A DNA stretch of 64,000 bases, from NCBI GenBank assembly GCA_900104375.1, contig LT629302.1, positions 3,702,480 to 3,766,479 on the forward strand, written 5' to 3'. The position numbers were made by a program, and so were the translations under genes. This document shows, one piece after another, positions 1-8,487 of the stretch (position 1 is the stretch's first letter; every line of letters starts with the position of its first letter). The stretch comes from Flavobacteriaceae bacterium MAR_2010_188 (GTDB lineage: Bacteria; Bacteroidota; Bacteroidia; Flavobacteriales; Flavobacteriaceae). The notes under the pieces are model-generated. The model was not told the origin of the DNA. It did not search any database and saw nothing but the letters and a program-made list of their open reading frames with translations.

Positions 1-115
1 CCAGTTTGTACCTGTTTACGTTACTGAGAATATGGTAGGTCATAAATTAGGAGAATTTTCACCAACGCGTTCATTCAGAGGTCACTCTGGAGCTAAGAAT
101 AAAGGTAAAAAATAA
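1..115 (+). CDS. rpsS: 30S ribosomal protein S19, C-terminal part (cut by window start)
   Basis: This is the last 37 codons of S19, which binds the head of 16S rRNA with S13. The open frame starts at base 2 and ends with TAA at 113-115. The visible tail carries [13 protein letters not shown] and [10 protein letters not shown], typical of the S19 C-terminus. The gene continues to the left of the window. It is followed after 5 bases by rplV, as in the S10 operon of nearly all bacteria. Confidence 0.96.
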   Translation, partial: QFVPVYVTENMVGHKLGEFSPTRSFRGHSGAKNKGKK

Positions 116-120
116 GAGTT

Positions 121-528
121 ATGGGAAGTCGTAAAAAGGAAATGGCTGAAGCTAGAAAGGCTGAAAATAAGCTTATTGCATTTGCAAAGCTTAATAACTG
201 CCCTACTTCACCAAGGAAAATGCGTTTAGTCGCAGATTTGATCAGAGGTAAGAAAGCTGAACATGCTCTTCAGATATTAAGGTTTAGTCAAAAAGAATCA
301 TCAAGACGTTTAGAGAAATTAGTTCTTTCTGCCTTGGCGAATTGGCAAACCAAAAACGAAGATGCAGATATCGAAAATGCTGAACTTTTCATCCAAGAAA
401 TTAAGGTTGATGGTGGAAGTATGTTGAAGAGACTGCGTCCTGCTCCACAAGGTAGAGCACACAGAATTAGAAAACGTTCAAATCATGTTACTGTTGTAAT
501 AGGTTCACTAAACAACGCTCAAAGTTAA
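121..528 (+). CDS. rplV: 50S ribosomal protein L22
   Basis: L22 is an early assembly protein of the large subunit whose beta-hairpin lines the peptide exit tunnel. The 135-residue product has the family core [18 protein letters not shown] near residues 28-45 and the hairpin end [19 protein letters not shown] near 101-119. A second ATG lies 21 bases downstream, but starting at 121 places the gene 5 bases after rpsS and gives the N-terminus I recall for flavobacterial L22. It belongs to the S10 operon. Confidence 0.97.
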   Translation: MGSRKKEMAEARKAENKLIAFAKLNNCPTSPRKMRLVADLIRGKKAEHALQILRFSQKESSRRLEKLVLSALANWQTKNEDADIENAELFIQEIKVDGGSMLKRLRPAPQGRAHRIRKRSNHVTVVIGSLNNAQS

Positions 529-537
529 GATAGAAAT

Positions 538-1254
538 ATGGGACAAAAGACAAATCCAATAGGGAATCGTTTAGGTATAATCAGAGGTTGGGAGTCTAAC
601 TGGTATGGTGGAGATGACTACGGTGATAAATTAGCTGAAGACGATAAAATCCGTCAATATATTCACGCTCGTTTGCAAAAAGCAAGTGTTTCTAGAGTTA
701 TTATTGAGCGCACTTTAAAACTTGTAACAGTTACAATAACCACTGCAAGACCAGGTATCATTATCGGTAAAGGTGGGCAAGAAGTAGATAAGCTTAAAGA
801 AGAGCTTAAAAAACTTACAGGTAAAGAAGTTCAGTTGAACATCTTTGAAATAAAAAGACCTGAGCTTGATGCATTTTTAGTTGCTTCGAGTGTTGCGAGA
901 CAAATAGAAAATAGGATTTCTTACCGACGTGCAATTAAAATGGCAATCGCAGCTGCGATACGTATGAATGCCGAAGGTATTAAAATTCAAATAAGTGGTC
1001 GTTTAAACGGTGCTGAAATGGCACGTAGCGAACATTATAAAGAAGGAAGAATTCCATTATCTACTTTTAGGGCAGATATTGATTATGCTCTTGTAGAAGC
1101 TCACACTACTTACGGTAGATTGGGTATAAAAGTATGGATCATGAAGGGTGAAGTATACGGTAAAAGAGAACTTTCTCCGTTAGTTGGCTTAACTAAGAAC
1201 AACAAAGGAGGAAAACCTGCAGGACGTGAGAACAAACCACGTCGTAGAAAGTAA
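538..1254 (+). CDS. rpsC: 30S ribosomal protein S3
   Basis: S3 sits at the mRNA entry site of the small subunit. The 238-residue product shows the N-terminal [14 protein letters not shown], a type II KH domain with the GxxG loop IIIGKGG near residue 76, and the C-terminal domain with [13 protein letters not shown] basic, Gly/Lys-rich tail of about 20 residues (ending PRRRK) follows the conserved domain, as is common in Bacteroidota. It is 9 bases after rplV and is translated from the same message. Confidence 0.98.
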   Translation: MGQKTNPIGNRLGIIRGWESNWYGGDDYGDKLAEDDKIRQYIHARLQKASVSRVIIERTLKLVTVTITTARPGIIIGKGGQEVDKLKEELKKLTGKEVQLNIFEIKRPELDAFLVASSVARQIENRISYRRAIKMAIAAAIRMNAEGIKIQISGRLNGAEMARSEHYKEGRIPLSTFRADIDYALVEAHTTYGRLGIKVWIMKGEVYGKRELSPLVGLTKNNKGGKPAGRENKPRRRK

Positions 1255-1273
1255 TTTTTAAAGAAAAGAAAAA

Positions 1274-1699
1274 ATGTTACAGCCTAAAAGAACAAAATTC
1301 CGTAAGCAGCAGAAAGGACGAATGAAGGGTAACTCTGGTAGAGGTAATCTTCTGTCTTATGGAACGTTTGGTATAAAGTCTTTGGAGTCAGAATTTATTA
1401 CTGCAAGACAAATTGAAGCAGCGCGTATTGCTGCTACACGTTTCATGAAAAGAGAAGGTTCTATCTGGATCAAGATTTTCCCGGACAAGCCAATTACCAA
1501 GAAGCCTTTAGAGGTGCGTATGGGTAAAGGTAAAGGTGCTGTAGAATATTGGGTAGCTGTGGTAAAACCAGGAAGAATACTTTTTGAAGTGGGTGGTGTG
1601 CCATTAGAAACTGCTAAAGAAGCACTTAGACTAGCCGCGCAAAAATTACCGGTAAAAACAAAATTTGTAATAGCTCGAGATTTCGATAACGAAGCTTAA
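1274..1699 (+). CDS. rplP: 50S ribosomal protein L16
   Basis: L16 binds near the A site of the large subunit and is needed for late subunit assembly. The 141 residues begin [19 protein letters not shown], the classic L16 start, and contain the signature [19 protein letters not shown] near residues 82-100. The length is normal. It follows rpsC by 19 bases and precedes rpmC by 12, all within the S10 operon. Confidence 0.98.
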   Translation: MLQPKRTKFRKQQKGRMKGNSGRGNLLSYGTFGIKSLESEFITARQIEAARIAATRFMKREGSIWIKIFPDKPITKKPLEVRMGKGKGAVEYWVAVVKPGRILFEVGGVPLETAKEALRLAAQKLPVKTKFVIARDFDNEA

Positions 1700-1711
1700 G
1701 AAATAAGTATT

Positions 1712-1909
1712 ATGAAGCAATCAGACATATCTCAGTTGTCAACAGCTGAACTGAAAGAGAAATTGATGGAGACCAAAAAAAGTTATTCAGACTTAAAAAT
1801 GGCACATACCATTTCTCCGTTAGAAAATCCAATTCAACTGCGTAACGTTAGACGTTCCGTAGCTAGAATCGCAACAGAATTAACCAAAAGAGAATTACAA
1901 CAATTGTAA
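1712..1909 (+). CDS. rpmC: 50S ribosomal protein L29
   Basis: L29 lies at the exit of the peptide tunnel, next to L23. The 65-residue helical protein contains LSTAELKEKLMETKKSYSDL and ends in a helix with NVRRSVARIATEL, the usual L29 pattern. Length is normal. The gene sits between rplP and rpsQ with spacings of 12 and 11 bases, which fits co-translation in the S10 operon. Confidence 0.97.
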   Translation: MKQSDISQLSTAELKEKLMETKKSYSDLKMAHTISPLENPIQLRNVRRSVARIATELTKRELQQL

Positions 1910-1920
1910 TCTGCTGAAAG

Positions 1921-2178
1921 ATGGAAAAAAGAAATTTAAGAAAAGAGCGTATCGGGGTTGTTACTAGTAACAAGATGCAGAAATCCATAGTGGTTGCCGA
2001 AGTTAAAAAGGTAAAACACCCTATGTACGGAAAGTTCGTTTTGAAGACTAAGAAATATGTCGCCCACGACGAGACAAACGATTGTAACATTGGTGATACT
2101 GTAAAGATCATGGAAACACGACCTTTAAGTAAATCTAAATGTTGGAGATTAGTAGAAATAATCGAAAGAGCTAAATAA
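1921..2178 (+). CDS. rpsQ: 30S ribosomal protein S17
   Basis: S17 is a primary 16S rRNA binder with an OB fold. The 85-residue product begins [19 protein letters not shown], carries [17 protein letters not shown] and the family signature [18 protein letters not shown] near residues 58-75. It ends the S10 operon gene set. Only 2 bases separate its stop from rplN, so the S10 and spc gene sets appear to be transcribed together here. Confidence 0.97.
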   Translation: MEKRNLRKERIGVVTSNKMQKSIVVAEVKKVKHPMYGKFVLKTKKYVAHDETNDCNIGDTVKIMETRPLSKSKCWRLVEIIERAK

Positions 2179-2180
2179 TT

Positions 2181-2549
2181 ATGTTACAGCAAGAATCAAG
2201 ATTAAAGGTTGCCGACAATACTGGCGCCAAAGAAGTTTTAACCATAAGGGTTTTAGGTGGTACCAAGAAAAGGTATGCTTCGATAGGTGATAAGATCGTA
2301 GTTTCTGTAAAAGATGCTACACCTAACGGAAACATAAAGAAAGGTGCTGTTTCTACTGCGGTTGTTGTACGTACAGTAAAAGAAGTGCGTCGTCCAGACG
2401 GATCTTATATTAGATTCGATGATAACGCTTGTGTTCTATTGAACCCAACCGGTGAGATGAGAGGAACCCGTGTTTTTGGTCCTGTTGCAAGAGAACTTCG
2501 TGACAAACAATTCATGAAAATAGTATCATTGGCGCCAGAGGTGCTTTAA
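2181..2549 (+). CDS. rplN: 50S ribosomal protein L14
   Basis: L14 contacts L19 and takes part in intersubunit bridges. The 122 residues start [19 protein letters not shown] and carry the signature of the family near residues 60-90 ([25 protein letters not shown]), ending [23 protein letters not shown]-like. Length matches bacterial L14 exactly. It opens the spc gene set and is followed by rplX after 12 bases. Confidence 0.98.
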   Translation: MLQQESRLKVADNTGAKEVLTIRVLGGTKKRYASIGDKIVVSVKDATPNGNIKKGAVSTAVVVRTVKEVRRPDGSYIRFDDNACVLLNPTGEMRGTRVFGPVARELRDKQFMKIVSLAPEVL

Positions 2550-2561
2550 TGAAATAATAAA

Positions 2562-2873
2562 ATGACAAAGTTTAGAATTAAAACAGGAGATATAGTTAGA
2601 GTTACAGCTGGTGATCACAAAGGTGAAGAAGGTAAAGTAGTAACTATATTGACAGATAAGAATAAGGCAATTGTGGAAGGCGTTAATATGGTCAAAAAAC
2701 ACAATAAGCCAAGTGCTCAAAATCCACAAGGTGGAATTTCTGAAAAAGAAGCTTCTATCCAGATTTCAAATCTTTCTCTTTTGACTGCCAAAGGCGAGAC
2801 TACAAGAGTTGGATACAGAATGGAAGATGGTAAAAAAGTTCGCTTTTCTAAAAAATCTAATGAAGTAATTTAG
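2562..2873 (+). CDS. rplX: 50S ribosomal protein L24
   Basis: L24 is one of the proteins that start assembly of the large subunit and lies near the tunnel exit. The 103-residue product has a KOW motif at the N-terminus ([20 protein letters not shown], residues 5-24), followed by [21 protein letters not shown]-type sequence. The C-terminal part ([18 protein letters not shown]) is also typical. It is 2 bases from rplE. Confidence 0.97.
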   Translation: MTKFRIKTGDIVRVTAGDHKGEEGKVVTILTDKNKAIVEGVNMVKKHNKPSAQNPQGGISEKEASIQISNLSLLTAKGETTRVGYRMEDGKKVRFSKKSNEVI

Positions 2874-2875
2874 TT

Positions 2876-3427
2876 ATGGCTTATATTCCAAGATTAAAGC
2901 AAGAATATAAGGACAGAGTAGTTTCTGCCCTTACCGATGAGTTCGGTTATAAGAATGTTATGCAAGTTCCTAAACTTAAGAAAATAGTAATTTCTAAAGG
3001 TGTTGGTGCTGCAGTTGCAGATAAGAAATTGATCGATCACGCTCTTGAAGAAATTGCAACTATTTCAGGTCAAAAACCAATTTCTACCATCTCTAAAAAG
3101 GATGTTGCATCTTTCAAATTAAGAAAAGGTATGCCAATTGGGGTTAAGGTGACTCTAAGAGGAGAGAAGATGTATGAATTTCTTGATAGATTAATCACTT
3201 CAGCTTTACCAAGGGTTAGAGACTTTAATGGAATCAAAGCAACAGGTTTTGACGGAAGAGGAAATTACAACCTAGGTATAACAGAACAAATTATCTTCCC
3301 AGAGATGAACATTGATAAGATCAATAGGATTTCTGGTATGGATATTACCTTTGTTACTTCTGCTGATACAGATAAAGAGGCACAGTCACTATTACAAGAA
3401 TTAGGATTACCTTTTAAAAAGAACTAG
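2876..3427 (+). CDS. rplE: 50S ribosomal protein L5
   Basis: L5 holds 5S rRNA in the central protuberance. The 183 residues include [20 protein letters not shown] near residue 31, [20 protein letters not shown] near 79 and the end segment [20 protein letters not shown]. Length is normal. In E. coli, the S8 repressor site overlaps the start of this gene; here the gap to rplX is only 2 bases and no such structure is evident, while a folded element occurs further down, ahead of rpsH. Confidence 0.98.
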   Translation: MAYIPRLKQEYKDRVVSALTDEFGYKNVMQVPKLKKIVISKGVGAAVADKKLIDHALEEIATISGQKPISTISKKDVASFKLRKGMPIGVKVTLRGEKMYEFLDRLITSALPRVRDFNGIKATGFDGRGNYNLGITEQIIFPEMNIDKINRISGMDITFVTSADTDKEAQSLLQELGLPFKKN

Positions 3428-3430
3428 AAT

Positions 3431-3700
3431 ATGGCTAAAGAATCAATGAAAGCCCGCGAGGTAAAGCGTGCAAAAATGGTAGCAAAATATGCAGAAAAGA
3501 GAAAGGCTCTTAAAGAGGCTGGAGACTATGATGCTTTACAAAAGTTACCAAAAAACGCTTCACCTGTAAGACAACATAACAGATGTAAATTAACCGGAAG
3601 ACCAAAAGGATACATGAGAGTATTCGGTGTTTCTAGGGTTATGTTCCGTCAGATGGCAAACCAAGGTCTTATACCTGGTGTCAGAAAAGCGAGCTGGTAA
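3431..3700 (+). CDS. rpsN: 30S ribosomal protein S14, long zinc-free type
   Basis: S14 packs in the head of the small subunit with S3, S10 and S19. At 89 residues this is the long form, about 28 residues longer than the zinc-binding short form. The core [20 protein letters not shown] (residues 50-69) keeps one cysteine and lacks the CxxC pairs of the zinc form, so it should not bind zinc. The gap to rpsH is 70 bases and contains a strong stem-loop. Confidence 0.97.
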   Translation: MAKESMKAREVKRAKMVAKYAEKRKALKEAGDYDALQKLPKNASPVRQHNRCKLTGRPKGYMRVFGVSRVMFRQMANQGLIPGVRKASW

Positions 3701-3709
3701 AAAAAGAAT

Positions 3710-3754
3710 TAACTGGTTTCAGGTTTAATCTAATGACTAGATTAAAAACCGTTA
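3710..3754 (+). promoter_or_regulatory. Stem-loop ahead of rpsH (candidate S8 mRNA leader)
   Basis: The rpsN-rpsH gap can fold into one long bulged hairpin. TAAC (3710-3713) pairs with GTTA (3751-3754). After a one-base bulge, GGTT (3715-3718) pairs with AACC (3747-3750). After a five-base bulge, TTTAATCTA (3724-3732) pairs with TAGATTAAA (3738-3746) around the loop ATGAC. S8 represses the spc operon in E. coli by binding an imperfect mRNA stem, so this position suggests autogenous control. That role is inferred. There is no T tract, so it is not an intrinsic terminator. Confidence 0.55.
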
Positions 3755-3770
3755 CCGAAATATAACTATT

Positions 3771-4169
3771 ATGTATACAGATCCAATAGCGGATTATTTA
3801 ACCAGGATTAGGAATGCGGTGAAAGCTAACCACAGAGTGGTAGATATCCCAGCATCTAACCTTAAAAAGGAAATGACTAAAATATTATTCGACCAAGGAT
3901 ATATTTTAAGTTACAAGTTTGAATCGGATACTCCTCAAGGTATTATTAAGATCGCTCTTAAATATAACAAGGAGACTAAAGAACCGGTTATCAAAAAGAT
4001 TCAAAGAATCAGTAAACCAGGTCTACGTAAGTACGCCGGCTCACAAGAGATGCCAAGAATCTTAAATGGTTTAGGTATCGCAATCGTTTCAACTTCTAAA
4101 GGAGTTTTAACGGCCAAACAAGCAGAACGCGAGAATGTTGGTGGTGAGGTATTGTGTTTCGTTTACTAA
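3771..4169 (+). CDS. rpsH: 30S ribosomal protein S8
   Basis: S8 is a primary binder of the central domain of 16S rRNA and, in E. coli, the translational repressor of the spc operon. The 132 residues start MYTDPIADYLTRIRNAVKA and end with GVLTAKQAERENVGGEVLCFVY-type sequence, the family signature (STSKGVLTAKQAERENVGG). Length is normal. It is the only gene of this stretch of the spc set preceded by a long gap, which holds a bulged stem-loop at 3710-3754. Confidence 0.98.
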   Translation: MYTDPIADYLTRIRNAVKANHRVVDIPASNLKKEMTKILFDQGYILSYKFESDTPQGIIKIALKYNKETKEPVIKKIQRISKPGLRKYAGSQEMPRILNGLGIAIVSTSKGVLTAKQAERENVGGEVLCFVY

Positions 4170-4184
4170 AAAAGACTAAAAGGT

Positions 4185-4727
4185 ATGTCAAGAATAGGAA
4201 ATAACCCAGTTGCGATTCCTCAAGGAGTCGACATTCAAGTTAAAGACAATTTAATTACTGCAAAAGGTAAGCTTGGTGAATTGACCCAAGAATTCTCTGA
4301 AGTAGAAATTAAAGTAGAGGATGGTAACGTTTATGTTACCCGTCCATCTGACAATAAAGCTCATAAAGCTAAACACGGACTATATAGATCATTGATCAAT
4401 AATATGATCAACGGAGTATCTACCGGTTGGACCAAACAACTAGAGTTGGTTGGTGTAGGTTATAGAGCAACAAACCAAGGTCAAAAATTAGACCTTGCTT
4501 TAGGATTTTCACACAACATCGTATTAGACATTGCTCCTGAAGTTAAAGTTGAAACCATCGCTGAGAAAGGTAAAAACCCAATCGTGAAATTAACGTCTCA
4601 CGATAAACAATTAGTTGGCCAAGTTGCTGCTAAGATTCGTGGTTTCAGAAGACCTGAGCCTTATAAAGGCAAAGGTATTAAGTTCGTTGGAGAGCAATTA
4701 AGAAGAAAAGCAGGTAAATCAGCTTAA
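4185..4727 (+). CDS. rplF: 50S ribosomal protein L6
   Basis: L6 consists of two similar alpha/beta domains and lies near the factor-binding site. The 180-residue product begins MSRIGNNPVAIPQGVDIQVK and carries the C-terminal signature RRPEPYKGKGIKFVGEQLR near residues 155-173. Length matches the family. It is spaced 15 bases from rpsH and 9 from rplR. Confidence 0.98.
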   Translation: MSRIGNNPVAIPQGVDIQVKDNLITAKGKLGELTQEFSEVEIKVEDGNVYVTRPSDNKAHKAKHGLYRSLINNMINGVSTGWTKQLELVGVGYRATNQGQKLDLALGFSHNIVLDIAPEVKVETIAEKGKNPIVKLTSHDKQLVGQVAAKIRGFRRPEPYKGKGIKFVGEQLRRKAGKSA

Positions 4728-4736
4728 AATTAGGTC

Positions 4737-5090
4737 ATGGCATTAACAAAATACAAGAGAAGAATAAGAATAAAAAACAGAATTCGTAAAGTTGTTTCGG
4801 GTACTGAAGCAAGACCACGTCTGTCTGTTTTTAGAAGTAATAAAGAAATCTACGCTCAGATTATCGATGACGTTAGTGGTAAGACTATCGCTGCAGCATC
4901 TTCTAGAGACAAAGATCTTAAAGCCGATGGCAACAAGAGTGATATGGCAATATTAGTTGGTAAAACTATCGCAGAGAGAGCGTTAAAGGCAGGTGTTGAA
5001 ACTATTTCTTTTGACAGAGGTGGTTATCAATATCACGGAAGAGTTAAATCATTAGCAGAAGGCGCTAGAGAAGGCGGACTTAAATTCTAA
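4737..5090 (+). CDS. rplR: 50S ribosomal protein L18
   Basis: L18 binds 5S rRNA together with L5. The 117 residues contain [20 protein letters not shown] near residues 25-44 and end with [20 protein letters not shown], both diagnostic. The N-terminus is basic and short, as usual for the bacterial form. It is followed by rpsE after 6 bases. Confidence 0.98.
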   Translation: MALTKYKRRIRIKNRIRKVVSGTEARPRLSVFRSNKEIYAQIIDDVSGKTIAAASSRDKDLKADGNKSDMAILVGKTIAERALKAGVETISFDRGGYQYHGRVKSLAEGAREGGLKF

Positions 5091-5096
5091 GAAAAT

Positions 5097-5621
5097 ATGT
5101 ATCAAAAATATAAAAACGCAGAACTAGTTAAACCAAGTGGAATTGATCTTAAAGATCGTCTAGTTGGGGTACAAAGGGTTACTAAAGTTACAAAAGGTGG
5201 TAGAGCTTTCGGTTTTTCAGCGATTGTAGTAGTAGGTGACGAAGCAGGTGTTGTTGGTCATGGTCTTGGAAAATCTAAGGATGTTGCAACTGCGATTGCT
5301 AAGGCTGTCGAAGATGCTAAGAAGAACCTGGTAAGAATTCCTATTATAAAAGGAACATTACCTCACGAACAAAAAGGTAAATTTGGTGGAGCTAGAGTAA
5401 ACATTATTCCTGCTGCGCCTGGTACCGGTGTAATTGCTGGTGGTGCTGTAAGAACAGTTCTTGAAGCAGTTGGAGTTCATGATGTACTTTCTAAGTCACA
5501 AGGATCATCTAACCCTCACAATGTTGTGAAAGCTACTTTTGATGCACTTCTACAATTAAGGGATGCACAAAGTGTGGCTAAGGAAAGAGGAATTTCTCTT
5601 GATAAAGTTTTTAACGGATAA
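5097..5621 (+). CDS. rpsE: 30S ribosomal protein S5
   Basis: S5 lies at the mRNA entry and decoding region and affects accuracy. The 174 residues hold the N-terminal double-stranded RNA-binding domain with the signature [20 protein letters not shown] (near 45-64) and the C-terminal domain with [20 protein letters not shown]. Length is normal. The gene is tightly linked to rplR and rpmD. Confidence 0.98.
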   Translation: MYQKYKNAELVKPSGIDLKDRLVGVQRVTKVTKGGRAFGFSAIVVVGDEAGVVGHGLGKSKDVATAIAKAVEDAKKNLVRIPIIKGTLPHEQKGKFGGARVNIIPAAPGTGVIAGGAVRTVLEAVGVHDVLSKSQGSSNPHNVVKATFDALLQLRDAQSVAKERGISLDKVFNG

Positions 5622-5632
5622 TAGGAAGACTG

Positions 5633-5818
5633 ATGGCAAAGAAAATCAAAGTAACCAAAACGAAAAGTGCAATTAACAGACCTAAAAACCAAAAAAGGAT
5701 TTTAGAATCTCTTGGACTTCGTAAAATTGGACAAGTAGTAGAGCATGAGGCCACATCTAGTATAATGGGTATGGTATCTAAAGTGAATCATTTAGTTTCT
5801 GTAGAAGAAACAAAATAA
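5633..5818 (+). CDS. rpmD: 50S ribosomal protein L30
   Basis: L30 is a small peripheral protein of the large subunit, absent from some bacteria. The 61 residues start MAKKIKVTKTKSAINRPKNQ and contain ILESLGLRKIGQVVEHEAT, matching the L30 fold. It sits in its usual place between rpsE and rplO, with 11- and 12-base spacers. Confidence 0.96.
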   Translation: MAKKIKVTKTKSAINRPKNQKRILESLGLRKIGQVVEHEATSSIMGMVSKVNHLVSVEETK

Positions 5819-5830
5819 TAATATATACAC

Positions 5831-6283
5831 ATGGACTTAAGTAACTTAAAACCAGCGAAAGGATCTGTTAAGAGCCAAGGCAAAAGAGTAGGTAGAGGAC
5901 AAGGCTCTGGTAAAGGTGGAACTGCCACTAGAGGTCATAAAGGTGCCAAATCTCGATCTGGTTATTCTAAGAAAATCGGTTTTGAAGGTGGGCAAATGCC
6001 ACTTCAAAGACGTGTTCCTAAATTTGGATTTACAAATATTAACCGTGTTGAATATCAAGGTATAAACCTAGATACTCTTCAAATGATGGTTGATGAGAAT
6101 AAAATAAAGGATTCAGTAGATTTTGACAATCTAATCGAACTTGGACTTGCCAACAAAAGAGAGATGGTAAAGATTCTAGGTAGAGGAGAATTGAAATCTA
6201 AATTAAAAGTGACTGCTCATAAATTTACTGCTTCGGCTAAAGCCGCTATAGAAGCTGCAGGAGGAGAAGTTGTAACTTTATAA
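5831..6283 (+). CDS. rplO: 50S ribosomal protein L15
   Basis: L15 has a long unstructured N-terminal arm that enters the large subunit. The 150 residues show that arm, rich in Gly, Lys and Arg (KRVGRGQGSGKGGTATRGHK near 18-37), then GFEGGQMPLQRRVPKFGF near 50-67 and a globular C-terminal domain. Length is normal. It is followed by secY after 13 bases, the classical spc order. Confidence 0.98.
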   Translation: MDLSNLKPAKGSVKSQGKRVGRGQGSGKGGTATRGHKGAKSRSGYSKKIGFEGGQMPLQRRVPKFGFTNINRVEYQGINLDTLQMMVDENKIKDSVDFDNLIELGLANKREMVKILGRGELKSKLKVTAHKFTASAKAAIEAAGGEVVTL

Positions 6284-6296
6284 GATCTTTTAACAG

Positions 6297-7646
6297 ATGA
6301 AATTTATAGACACTTTAAAGAATGTTTGGAAAATTACGGAATTAAAAGACCGTATCATTTTAACGTTAGGTCTGCTTTTAGTTTACCGATTTGGTGCCCA
6401 GGTAGTATTGCCGGGTATCGATGCTAGCAAACTAGGAGGCTTGGCTGCAGGAACTGATCAAGGTATTCTTGGAATACTTAATATGTTCACTGGTGGTGCC
6501 TTTGCAAACGCTTCGGTGTTCGCATTAGGGATTATGCCATACATTTCTGCATCTATTGTTGTTCAGTTAATGGGAATTGCGATTCCCTATCTACAAAAGC
6601 TGCAAAAGGAAGGCGAAAGTGGTCGTAAGAAAATAAATCAAATAACCCGATGGTTAACCATTGGTATCTGTCTTGTACAGGCGCCTGGTTACCTTGCTAG
6701 TTTACAACCGGTATTCGGAATTCCTCAAGAGGCATTCCTATTAGGTACTGGAGGTATGTTCTACGTTTCATCAGTAATTATCTTAGTAACAGGAACTGTG
6801 TTCGCTATGTGGTTGGGTGAAAAGATTACAGATAAAGGTATTGGTAATGGTATTTCACTTTTAATAATGGTTGGTATTATCGCTAGGTTACCAGTGTCCT
6901 TTATCCAAAACGCATCATCTAGATTAGATGGTGGCGGTAACGGTGGATTAATGATGATCTTAATTGAATTGGTTATATGGTTATTGATAATTATGGCATC
7001 TGTGATGTTGGTAATGGCTGTAAGAAAAGTGGCCGTACAATATGCAAGAAGAACAGCTTCTGGTGGATATGAAAGGAACGTTTTTGGTTCTAGACAGTTT
7101 TTACCATTAAAGTTGAATGCTTCCGGTGTTATGCCAATTATCTTCGCTCAAGCAATAATGTTCGTGCCGAGTTTAATCGGTAAGACTATGGGAAGCTCTG
7201 ATGCCGGTCAATGGATGCAAACCGAGTTTGCCGATATCTTCGGATTCTGGTATAACTTTGTATTCGCATTATTGATTATAATCTTTACTTATTTCTATAC
7301 CGCCATTACAGTACCAACAAATAAAATGGCAGACGATTTAAAGAGAAGCGGTGGTTTTATCCCAGGTATCAGACCAGGTACAGAGACATCAGAATATCTA
7401 GATAGGATTATGTCACAGATAACCTTACCAGGCTCAATCTTTTTGGCCTTGATAGCGATATTCCCTGCTGTCATTGTTAAGTTGATGGATGTACAAGCAG
7501 GTTGGGCATTATTTTTCGGTGGAACTTCGCTGTTGATTATGGTTGGAGTTGCAATCGACACTATGCAACAAGTCAATTCTTACCTTCTTAATAAGCATTA
7601 CGATGGTTTGATGAAAACTGGTAAAAATAGAAAAGCAGTTGCATAA
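6297..7646 (+). CDS. secY: Preprotein translocase channel subunit SecY
   Basis: SecY forms the protein-conducting channel in the inner membrane with SecE and SecG, powered by SecA. The 449 residues contain about ten hydrophobic segments, the plug-region sequence after the first helix, and the conserved cytoplasmic-loop sequence RSGGFIPGIRPG near residues 350-361. The start MKFIDTLKNVWKI is typical. secDF, further along at 53.6 kb, encodes the partner that aids late translocation. Confidence 0.98.
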   Translation: MKFIDTLKNVWKITELKDRIILTLGLLLVYRFGAQVVLPGIDASKLGGLAAGTDQGILGILNMFTGGAFANASVFALGIMPYISASIVVQLMGIAIPYLQKLQKEGESGRKKINQITRWLTIGICLVQAPGYLASLQPVFGIPQEAFLLGTGGMFYVSSVIILVTGTVFAMWLGEKITDKGIGNGISLLIMVGIIARLPVSFIQNASSRLDGGGNGGLMMILIELVIWLLIIMASVMLVMAVRKVAVQYARRTASGGYERNVFGSRQFLPLKLNASGVMPIIFAQAIMFVPSLIGKTMGSSDAGQWMQTEFADIFGFWYNFVFALLIIIFTYFYTAITVPTNKMADDLKRSGGFIPGIRPGTETSEYLDRIMSQITLPGSIFLALIAIFPAVIVKLMDVQAGWALFFGGTSLLIMVGVAIDTMQQVNSYLLNKHYDGLMKTGKNRKAVA

Positions 7647-7669
7647 ATTATATATAACTAAAGATCAGA

Positions 7670-7723
7670 ATGCTAGAAGTTTTAGGCAAGGTATTTGCTA
7701 ATCGAGAACTGATTATTAAATAA
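7670..7723 (+). other. Possible 17-codon leader ORF between secY and infA
   Basis: An ATG at 7670 opens a frame of 17 codons (MLEVLGKVFANRELIIK) that stops with TAA at 7721-7723, five bases ahead of the infA start. I do not recognise the peptide. The same stretch can form small stems (GCAA/TTGC inside, AGTTTT/AGAACT outside). It may be chance in an 82-base gap, a translated leader, or simple spacer. Conservation of the peptide in relatives would decide. Confidence 0.22.
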
Positions 7724-7728
7724 CATAA

Positions 7729-7944
7729 ATGGCAAAACAATCAGCAATAGAACAAGACGGAACGATTATCGAAGCATTATCAAATGCAATGTTCCGTGTT
7801 GAATTAGAAAATGGTCACATCGTGACCGCCCATATCTCTGGTAAGATGCGTATGCATTACATTAAATTACTACCAGGAGATAAAGTAAAATTAGAGATGA
7901 GTCCTTACGATTTAAGTAAGGCAAGAATAACATATAGATATTAA
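7729..7944 (+). CDS. infA: Translation initiation factor IF-1
   Basis: IF-1 occupies the A site of the 30S subunit during initiation. The 71-residue OB-fold protein has [20 protein letters not shown] and [20 protein letters not shown], followed by [20 protein letters not shown]-like sequence, nearly identical in pattern to infA of other bacteria. In Bacteroidota infA sits between secY and rpmJ in the spc operon, as here. Confidence 0.98.
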   Translation: MAKQSAIEQDGTIIEALSNAMFRVELENGHIVTAHISGKMRMHYIKLLPGDKVKLEMSPYDLSKARITYRY

Positions 7945-7956
7945 AAGCAAAAGTTG

Positions 7957-7964
7957 TATTTTTG
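7957..7964 (+). promoter_or_regulatory. -7 box TATTTTTG ahead of rpmJ
   Basis: The octamer matches the Bacteroidota -7 consensus TAnnTTTG and is followed by C, 13 bases after the infA stop and 21 bases before the rpmJ ATG. No clear TTG -33 element is visible. It could give rpmJ, rpsM and downstream genes an extra start of transcription inside the operon. Confidence 0.45.
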
Positions 7965-7984
7965 CACGCTTTAAATAAATCAAG

Positions 7985-8101
7985 ATGAAAGTAAGAGCAT
8001 CAGTAAAAAAACGTAGCGCAGAATGTAAATTGGTGCGCCGGAAAGGAAGACTTTACGTAATTAACAAAAAGAATCCTAGATTCAAACAAAGACAAGGATA
8101 A
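7985..8101 (+). CDS. rpmJ: 50S ribosomal protein L36, zinc-free type
   Basis: L36 is the smallest ribosomal protein, 38 residues here, starting [14 protein letters not shown] and ending NPRFKQRQG. The zinc-binding form has ligands at Cys11, Cys14, Cys27 and His33. This copy has Ser11, Cys14, Asn27 and Phe33, so only one ligand remains and zinc should not be bound. It lies between infA and rpsM, 2 bases before the latter. Short length makes it easy to miss in gene calling. Confidence 0.95.
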   Translation: MKVRASVKKRSAECKLVRRKGRLYVINKKNPRFKQRQG

Positions 8102-8103
8102 TT

Positions 8104-8478
8104 ATGGCAAGAATTGCAGGTGTAGATATACCAAAACAAAAAAGAGGGGTTATTGCCCTTACCTACATTTACGGAATAGGTAGAAGTAGATCTCAAGAAA
8201 TTTTAGCTACCGCTAAAGTAGATGAAAGTACTAAAGTAGATGATTGGACCGATGAAGAAATCGGAGCCATTCGTGAAGCTGTTGGAACTTACACTATTGA
8301 AGGTGAATTGCGTTCTGAGACCCAGTTGAACATTAAGCGTTTAATGGACATTGGATGTTACAGAGGTATTCGTCATAGAGCTGGTCTTCCGTTGAGAGGT
8401 CAACGTACCAAGAACAACTCTAGAACGAGAAAAGGTAGAAGAAAAACAGTTGCTAACAAGAAGAAAGCAACCAAATAA
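8104..8478 (+). CDS. rpsM: 30S ribosomal protein S13
   Basis: S13 forms intersubunit bridges from the head of the small subunit. The 124 residues start [20 protein letters not shown], hold a helix-two-turns-helix region, and carry the signature [18 protein letters not shown] near residues 96-113, ending in a basic tail. It opens the alpha operon gene set (rpsM-rpsK-rpsD-rpoA-rplQ). Length is normal. Confidence 0.98.
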   Translation: MARIAGVDIPKQKRGVIALTYIYGIGRSRSQEILATAKVDESTKVDDWTDEEIGAIREAVGTYTIEGELRSETQLNIKRLMDIGCYRGIRHRAGLPLRGQRTKNNSRTRKGRRKTVANKKKATK

Positions 8479-8487
8479 TAAATAAGA

